Source of the DNA: Zingiber officinale
Lineage: Eukaryota > Streptophyta > Magnoliopsida > Zingiberales > Zingiberaceae
NCBI RefSeq assembly: GCF_018446385.1
Contig: NC_055998.1
Location: 23,181,173-23,245,172 of the forward strand
Length of the DNA stretch: 64,000 nt
Direction: 5' to 3'
The position numbers and the translations under genes were made by a program. Of this stretch, positions 57,880 through 64,000 are shown one piece after another. The notes below the pieces were generated by a model. That model saw nothing but the letters and a program-made list of their open reading frames with translations. It made no database searches and was not told the DNA's origin. Within the stretch, counting starts at the first letter, position 1. Each line of letters begins with the position of its first letter.

Positions 57880-58150
57880 AAGCTGAAGGCGCCTTCCATA
57901 GGCCTAGAAGGCACCTCCAGTGAGGCACTGGTGGATAAAGTTTTATCCACTGTAATGGCTCGAACCAGCCTGGTCGAAGGCGCCTTCCATGGCTATGGAA
58001 GGCGCCTTCCATGATGAGTTGAAGGTGTTTTCCATGCGTAAGGAAGGCGTCTTCCATTATGAGTTGAAGGTGTTTTCCATGCGTAATGAAGGCGCCTTCC
58101 ATGAAGGCTTGAAGGCACCTTCCATGCACAGTGAAAGCGCCTTCCAGCAA
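57880..58150. repeat. GGCGCC palindrome array in the 3' LTR
   Basis: About ten units built on GGAAGGCGCCTTCCAT or decayed forms (GTGTTTTCC, GGCGTCTTCC), some in direct 48-bp repeats (TGAGTTGAAGGTGTTTTCC at 58015 and 58061). The full unit GGAAGGCGCCTTCC is its own reverse complement. Equivalent array in the right LTR at 63545-63775. Confidence 0.85.
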
Positions 58151-58472
58151 AAGTCTTTAGCTTCTTTTTCTCTTCCTCTCGCTCTACCGCTTGGGTGATT
58201 TCGGTCAACCGAAATAAGGCTCACCCGAACCCAATTTCGGCCTTCTCCTCAAACAGCCTTCCTCACCAGCTTCTCGTCCCTCGGACCGCCGCGCGCATCC
58301 TTCTCGTCCACCGGTGTACTCTTCCGCAGCACCTCGCCCCTCAGACGCACTGAGCCCGTCGACTCTCTCTCGTGCAGTCCTTCTCGCTAGCTGCGTCTTT
58401 CGCTTGACTTCCTGTACTCCTAAGCTCCTGCACACTTTGACACAGGGATCAAAACATAACAGAACCTAACTT

Positions 58473-61400
58473 TGTAACGACCCAATTTTTCCTATTTCGA
58501 GTTTTAAAAGTCTATAAAAATATTTAGAAATACTTTTAAAATATTCTAGAGATTTTTAAGAATTTTTAGAGTATTTTTACGTAATTTTTGGAGGTCGTTT
58601 GATATTTTTACAAAACGAAAGAAAGTTGGTAAAAAATTTGTCAAAACCGAAGCTCAAACCCGTGACCTCGGGTCGAACCCGACCTTACCGGACGCAGCCG
58701 ACCAGCCGAGCTACGCTCGTTTTGTTAACCCAATATGGAGAGAATTAGGTTTAAAGCATAGTTATAATTGTTACAGAAATACCTTAGTTTTAAAAAGGTT
58801 GCAGAGAAATTGCCGAGCCGAACCTAGACCCGGCGACCTGGGGTTTCGGCGGAAACGCAGATAACCAGCTGTGCCAGTGGGTTTTTGTTAATTAAGGAAA
58901 GAACGGGTTATATTTAAGGTATAGTTAGTAATAAAAACCCTAGTTATAAAGGGATTAGGTTTTCCCTTTCTCGCCGAAAACTCTCGTTCCTTTCTCCTCT
59001 TCCTCCCGACGCGAGCGGCGTTTTTGTGCTTGGGCGAAATCGAAGCCGAGTTAGGTTTTCTCCCTCCGGCAGCCGGCAAAGGCTTTCTTCCGGCGGACCT
59101 TGCTGGTTTCGAACCTCCCGTCAAAGAGAATGCGTGGACACAAGGAGAACGCCGAAATTTCAAGCTTTACTCGAACCCTAGCTGCCTTCTCCGGTTGTAA
59201 GTTTTAAAAGCTAGGTAAGTACTACTCACCTGTGGTAGGAGTAGCTCCGAGGTTTATTCTTTGTTCCTCTTCTTGTTTCTGAGTTTAATTTGGTGCTTCC
59301 TTTGTTTTCTTGGTATGCCGTGAGTAGGGATGAGCTTGATGTTTTGCTGCTGCGAACCTTAAAGAAAGGAAGAAGAGATTGATTGTTTAGGTTTCCTTTT
59401 GTTACCGAAACATGCAGTTTAAATTGTGGTTGCTAAGGACCTGATTTATTTCCTTTGGGTGTTTGAATTATACCATGCAGAATTGAGTGGCTGAAGGCCT
59501 AAGTGTAGTTCGGAATTCATTTTTTTTTTCATCTCTGCTGTAGCATGCTTTAAGACTTCTACTGTTAAATGAAAATACAAGTTTTGAACAAACAAAGCAG
59601 GTTATATAGGTTTGTTTAAATTCCAGCAAGTTGCACATAGGTGTCACTTTTGTTTGCATAAATAAAGCTCTGTTCTGGTTGAACAGCCTTGGTGTATTCC
59701 AGATTTGGCTTTGAGGTGGCATTTTAGCAGTCAAAGGTTTATCACAACAAACGAAACATTTCAGAATTTTATTATCCATTAAGCTTCTAGTTTCCTTTAG
59801 TATATGCAGTAAATTCCCATACTGTTTAGATCTAGTGTTAGTTAAGGGCACGAACAGATTCCTAAATTATTTTCCTTGAGCATGTAGTAAACCTTTAGTT
59901 GCTGCTTTAGCATGGCCGAACAGTTCTTCCCTTTCATTTCAATTTTTGGGTGAAACCCTTATTATCCAGCAAGCATGAACGGCAGGTTTCTTTCCCTTGA
60001 ATTTCAGCCTAGTGTTGTGGCATTTGTGCATTGCCCGTACGTTGTAGGTGGTTGTAGAAGTATGAAGACTAAATCCACAAGCAAGAACAACCTTGTAGTT
60101 AGTGTGTTAGATGTGGTCCCTTTGGTAAATAAATGAGTATGATTAATTTTAGGACAGTGATTCAGTTTAGTTCTTTTGAAAAAAAGGTATTAAGCATGGA
60201 CAACCGGCTTTCTCCTTTAGCTTTGCAGTTTTATTTCCTTGCAAACAAGTGAGCTTGAATGATCTGATTTAAAGCATGCAAGTCTTAGATTTCTTGTTAT
60301 TGGACAGCATGTTCAGTTAGATGCAAATTTCTTATTTTACAGCATGTATAGAAAGCTTAAAGTTGCTTTCTTTTGTTCTATTTTACAGCATGATTAGTAA
60401 GTTCAAATTTGCTTTCTTTTGCTCTATTTTATAGCATGATTAGTAAGTTCATATTTGCTTTCCTTTGCTTTATTTTATATCATGCTTAGAGAGTTCAGAT
60501 TTGTTTTCCTTTGTGTTATTTTTATATAGCATGCTTGGTTAGTTATAATCCTATACTTGTTAGATATATTTATAGGATTCTAATAGGCTCCAATAAAGGA
60601 TTATAAGAAGTATGAGTAAAGAAAAAGACTAAAGTCTAGTTAAAAAGAGATAACAAGTAAATTAAAGTAAGAGGCTAGTACCCGACTTCCAAGGTTGTCG
60701 TTAAATAAATCCAGGTGACCAATTCCAAGGTCTTGGCTCTGGTAAGACCAAGATCTTTACCTCATAGGACTAGAGGCTCGCTACCTCAGTCACTATTAGA
60801 GAGCGCGCAAAACAAAGATGGTACTAAGCCTGGGCCCAAAGAAAAGAAAAGAAGAACAAGAAGAAGAAAGTGAAAGAGAAATTAAAAGATTAATTTCTAG
60901 TATAAGGATATAAGAAAATGAAATAGTTTATACTTAGAATCAATAAAAGTTTAGTTCTTTCATTCTAAGCCTACAGTAGTAGTTTCATTACTTTCCTGTC
61001 AGTTAGTGAGCATGTTTAGTATTCAGTTTTATTTCTGTATACCATGAGTACATGCAGCTTTGCTTTAGCATTACAGTTTCAGTATTATTGCATTACTTTT
61101 ATGCACTTCGATGTTTTTGTGAGATAGATTAGTACTTACTAAGCGTTTTCGCTTATAGTTTTATTTTCTTTCCTCCTACTACAGATAAAGGAAAAAAGCT
61201 AAGATATGAAAGGGAGGCGACAGGGTGGTGGTGGTGATGAAGGTGTGTGGTGACTGGACTATGGAGAGATCCAGAGAGTGCTACCAAACCTGCAGGACCT
61301 ATTTGATTAGAGTTTATGCTTTAGTTCTTTTCTTTAACACTATTATGAAGTTTGTGAGATTGTAGTTGAGTTTATTTCCGCATATGCATTTAGTCACTTT

Positions 61401-61707
61401 AATTATTTATGGAGTGATATAGTTGGTTGTTTTTATTGGAGTAGTTCTTTCTTTTACTGTTGTTTTTATAATTGCGTGGTTGTGAAAAATGTGTTCCAGC
61501 CGCCTGTGGCTGCGTATATATCTTATGTACTATGGATTTGGTCACCGGTACAGGGGAGACTCTGCTAAAAATTTTCGCTAGGAATTCCTCTGAACCGTGA
61601 TAAATCTAACTGATTCTAATAATAGCATCAATGACACTAGTAAGTAGAGTAGTAATTAGGTAACGGTCGCCCTTAGAGAGTAGTAGTAAGAAGGGTGAGT
61701 TGTTACA
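58473..61707 (+). mobile_element. Solo LTR, 3.2 kb, probably Ty3/gypsy chromovirus
   Basis: TGTAACGACCC to AGTTGTTACA with a perfect target-site duplication AACTT (58468-58472 and 61708-61712). Long LTRs starting TGTAACGACC are typical of Tekay-type chromoviruses; that assignment is from memory. It lies inside the 3' LTR of the gag-only element and carries GC-rich, transcribed-looking sequence at 58960-59215. Around 60,340-60,540 there are four imperfect repeats of TATAGCATGATTAGTAAGTT. Confidence 0.85.
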
Positions 61708-61754
61708 AACTTAACTTGATTGATCACACCAAAAACAACCTTGGGGTTCTAACA

Positions 61755-61769
61755 ATCTCTCCCCTTTTT
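61755..61769 (-). promoter_or_regulatory. Polypurine tract of the gag-only element
   Basis: Minus strand AAAAAAGGGGAGAGAT immediately upstream of the 3' LTR. Confidence 0.75.
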
Positions 61770-62342
61770 TGATGTGAGCAACCCAAGTTAAGTTAGGGTA
61801 AACTAACCATAAAGTAAAGATAATAAAATTGCAATACCAAGTAAAGATAATAAAATTGTAATTATTCAATAAAGTGCAAAGAAAATCTAAGGGTAATTTT
61901 TGCAGAAAAAATTTAGATTTTTCAAAAAAAATTAAAAAAAACTTATTAAGTTTTTGACAAAATTTTGAAAATAATTTTGTTAATAAAAAAAATGCAACAT
62001 CAATATTTTTAGAAACTCTAAGTTTTGTAAAAATAATTTTCTAAGTAATGAAATTTTCAAACAATTGACAAAGATTGAAAATATTATCTTAATTTCACAA
62101 GCTTATCAGTTTGTCAATTAAATATTTAATTCAGTAATTGACTTCCAGGCTGTGACGAGACACTAGACCTTCTTGGTTATTGAATCATCAACTACTTCTA
62201 GACAAAGCCTCGTAAATAATTTAAACATTTAATTTTTCTAAAAGCCTTAGATTAAAAAAATATTAATTCAAGTGTGATTTTGAAACCCAATACAGGTTCC
62301 TTCCTACTGAATTAATCAAGAATTTTGGAGGCACATAACTTT

Positions 62343-63125
62343 TTAGAATTTTTCTAATTTGACCTTGTGAAATCTAAGATACCAGCTTAGTCTTTTAAAA
62401 TTTTGACCTTGAACAGTTAAACATGTATAGTTTTCTAAGTTTTCTACTTGTGTCCTCAATTTATCATCTCCAATTTTTAATTTTTCAAAATCTTCTAACA
62501 GACAAGATTTGGCTAAAATTATTTTTAATTCTTTAGTTTCTTTTTCAAGTTTGCAATAGTCTTTAGTTAATAATTTTAAAATTTTAAACAACTTATCAGG
62601 TGGAAGAGATCGTACCTGACTTACTTTGTCAATCTCGTTGTCTGTAGCTCTCCTTAAACTACTGCTTTCTTCTGTTGACACTCCCCCTTCATCGATGCTC
62701 TTGATACTCATTTCGAACGAGCTTGCTTCGTCTTTTAGTAGGTACTCGACTATTAGAGTTGTTTTGGTGATTTCCTCGGTTTCAGATTCTTCTGATGATG
62801 ACTTGGTGTCCATCGAGGAATTGGATTTGGCTTCTTTTGGTTCTTCATGGAGCTTCAAGAACCTTTCCCAAAGTTCTTTTGCACTTTGGTAGTCGTCGAT
62901 TTTGTCGAGATCTTCAACTGGTAGTACGCTTAAAAGATGAAATTCAGCCTTACCATTTGACGTAAAATCGTCACGCTGCTTTTTGGTCCAGAGGTGTTTT
63001 TCGATTTCTTCTCCGTTTGTGTTCTTCGGTGCTTCATAACCATATTTCATTATTAATAAAATATTAAAAATTTGGTTTGAGAAATACCTCCATTCGTCGC
63101 TTCTAAAATGCAAACTCCCCCTCAA
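62343..63125 (-). CDS. Gag-like protein of a Sirevirus-like element
   Basis: A 260-residue frame on the minus strand starting just after the primer-binding region. It contains HLWTKKQRDDFTSNGKAEFH and YQSAKELWERFLKLHEEPKE, the pattern of copia gag (UBN2-type: W ... A...L ... S A K E L W ... L...H E). Downstream it is Ser/Glu-rich with a Leu/Lys-rich coiled-coil-like tail (KLLTKDYCKLEKETKELK). There is no CCHC zinc knuckle and no protease, integrase or RT after it. Gag normally forms the particle. The C-terminus may be truncated, since the polypurine tract lies about 570 bp further on. Probably a derivative protein; expression unknown. Confidence 0.75.
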   Translation of the reverse strand: MRGSLHFRSDEWRYFSNQIFNILLIMKYGYEAPKNTNGEEIEKHLWTKKQRDDFTSNGKAEFHLLSVLPVEDLDKIDDYQSAKELWERFLKLHEEPKEAKSNSSMDTKSSSEESETEEITKTTLIVEYLLKDEASSFEMSIKSIDEGGVSTEESSSLRRATDNEIDKVSQVRSLPPDKLFKILKLLTKDYCKLEKETKELKIILAKSCLLEDFEKLKIGDDKLRTQVENLENYTCLTVQGQNFKRLSWYLRFHKVKLEKF

Positions 63126-63200
63126 ACGTTGATGGGTAAATACTAGCTCCGACCATTTCTTGTTAGCTTCAGTCGGTGGTTAGTCCTTCTGAGGCGAACC

Positions 63201-63214
63201 TGGCTCTGATACCA
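63201..63214 (-). promoter_or_regulatory. Primer-binding site (initiator tRNA-Met)
   Basis: Minus strand TGGTATCAGAGCCA, a full match to the usual copia primer site, two bases from the 5' LTR. Confidence 0.9.
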
Positions 63215-63216
63215 CT

Positions 63217-64000
63217 TGTTAGATCGAGAAGGCCGGCTGGAGAGGGTTGAGTTGCCTGAAACACTAAAACAAAACACCTTTCTCCTCTTTCAACTTAGAT
63301 TAGTAGCAATAACATAAAAATAAATAATACGAAACTAAAAGAAAGAGACTTAGAATTTACTTGGTTACAATCGGGGTGGTTGTCAATCCAAGGCAGATGA
63401 AAGCTCACTAAGAATCTTCTTTGGTGAAGGGGGAAAAGTCTCTTACACACACTAACAGCTCAGACTATTGTTAGGAAATGAATACTCAATTGTTACATCT
63501 TTCCTAGGTCCAGGTGTCTTTTTATAGCCCCTGGAAAAACTTATCCGCAAGCTAAAAGTGCCTTTTATAGGACTGGAAGGTGCCTCCAGCGAGGCATCGG
63601 TGGATAAAGTTTTATCTATTGCAACGGCTCGAACTAGCCTGGTCGAAGGCACCTTCCATAGCCATGGAAGGTGCCTTCCATGATGAGTTGAAAGCGCCTT
63701 TCATGTGTAAGGAAGGCGCCTTCCATGAAGGCTTGAAGGCGTCTTTCATGCACAGTGAAGGCACCTTCCAGCAAAAGGCTTCAGCTTCTTTTTCTCTTCC
63801 TCTCACTCTTCCGCTTGGGTGATTTCGTCCAACCGAAATAAGGCTCACCCAAATCCAATTACGTCCTTCTCCTCGAGAAGCCTTCCTCCCCGGTTTCTCG
63901 TCCTTCAGACCGTCGCGCGCGTCCTTCTCATCCACCGTGTGTACTCTTCCGCAACACCTCGTCCCTCAGATGCACCGAACCCGTCAGCTCTCTCCTGTGT
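63217..64000 (-). mobile_element. 5' LTR of the gag-only element, partial
   Basis: Starts TGTTAGATCGAG; colinear with 57548-58330, including the array of GGAAGGCGCCTTCC-type units at 63545-63775. Ends outside the window. Confidence 0.85.

Larger units (their letters stand above)
57548..64000 (-). mobile_element. Sirevirus-like element with gag only
   Basis: Left (3') LTR starts TGTTGGATAGGG at 57548 and ends GGTTCTAACA at 61754, split by a solo LTR. The right (5') LTR starts TGTTAGATCGAG at 63217 and runs off the window. The two share GGCCGGCTGGAGAGGGTT and TTTCTCCTCTTTCAACTTAG. The internal region is only about 1.46 kb (61755-63216) and holds a gag-like frame but no pol, so it depends on other elements for movement. 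The left flank is CTAAT; the right flank is outside the window. Confidence 0.85.

Noticed and set aside
57872-58208. Frames of HGKHLQLIMEGAF and MRNEGAFHEGLKA type (also 63580-63935)
   Set aside because: Translations of the GGCGCC palindrome array inside LTRs.

Overview
This is a window of nuclear DNA from a flowering plant, probably a monocot. It holds three intron-containing plant genes of familiar families separated by long AT-rich DNA and layered LTR retrotransposons and DNA transposons. The repeat style made me think of Zingiberales (ginger/banana relatives), but that is a weak inference. Nothing in the window is bacterial, organellar or CRISPR-like.

Layout: 1-13.4 kb is repeat-rich: LTR relics, a 1.49-kb solo LTR with a perfect target-site duplication (TSD), a 3' LTR plus internal region of a Sirevirus-like Ty1/copia element, a promoter-like dispersed repeat present twice, and remains of a broken gene. 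13.85-19.7 kb (+) is a complete six-exon SCP1-like small phosphatase gene. 20.65-23.13 kb (-) is a two-exon INDETERMINATE-DOMAIN (IDD) type zinc-finger gene, convergent with the phosphatase. 28.85-32.93 kb (-) is a complete six-exon membrane-anchored alpha/beta-hydrolase gene. I rebuilt the splice sites of all three by hand; every junction is GT-AG and in frame. About 27.1-27.8 kb holds an unrecognised pseudogene.

35.1-49.5 kb is one CACTA-superfamily transposon (termini CATTA, TSD ATT). A full-length Ty1/copia element (37,393-47,126, TSD ACTCT, 2.6-kb LTRs) has landed inside its Ptta/En/Spm-type gene. Next to it is a decayed hAT transposase. 50.1-64 kb is a stack of nested elements: a Sirevirus-like 3' LTR and internal region hosts an inverted LTR, a bounded block (TSD GTTGG) with a short-LTR element that itself carries an 889-bp hAT element, another solo LTR, and a Sirevirus-like element that has a gag but no pol and is itself split by a 3.2-kb solo LTR (TSD AACTT).

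The most unusual signal is in the Sirevirus-like LTRs. Long stretches are built of consecutive short hairpins whose arms differ in sequence from unit to unit yet stay complementary. There are at least three hairpin types in fixed order, and related LTRs carry different palindromic cores in the corresponding place. Palindromic LTR motifs are known for Sireviruses; the modular, compensatory pattern seen here deserves direct testing.
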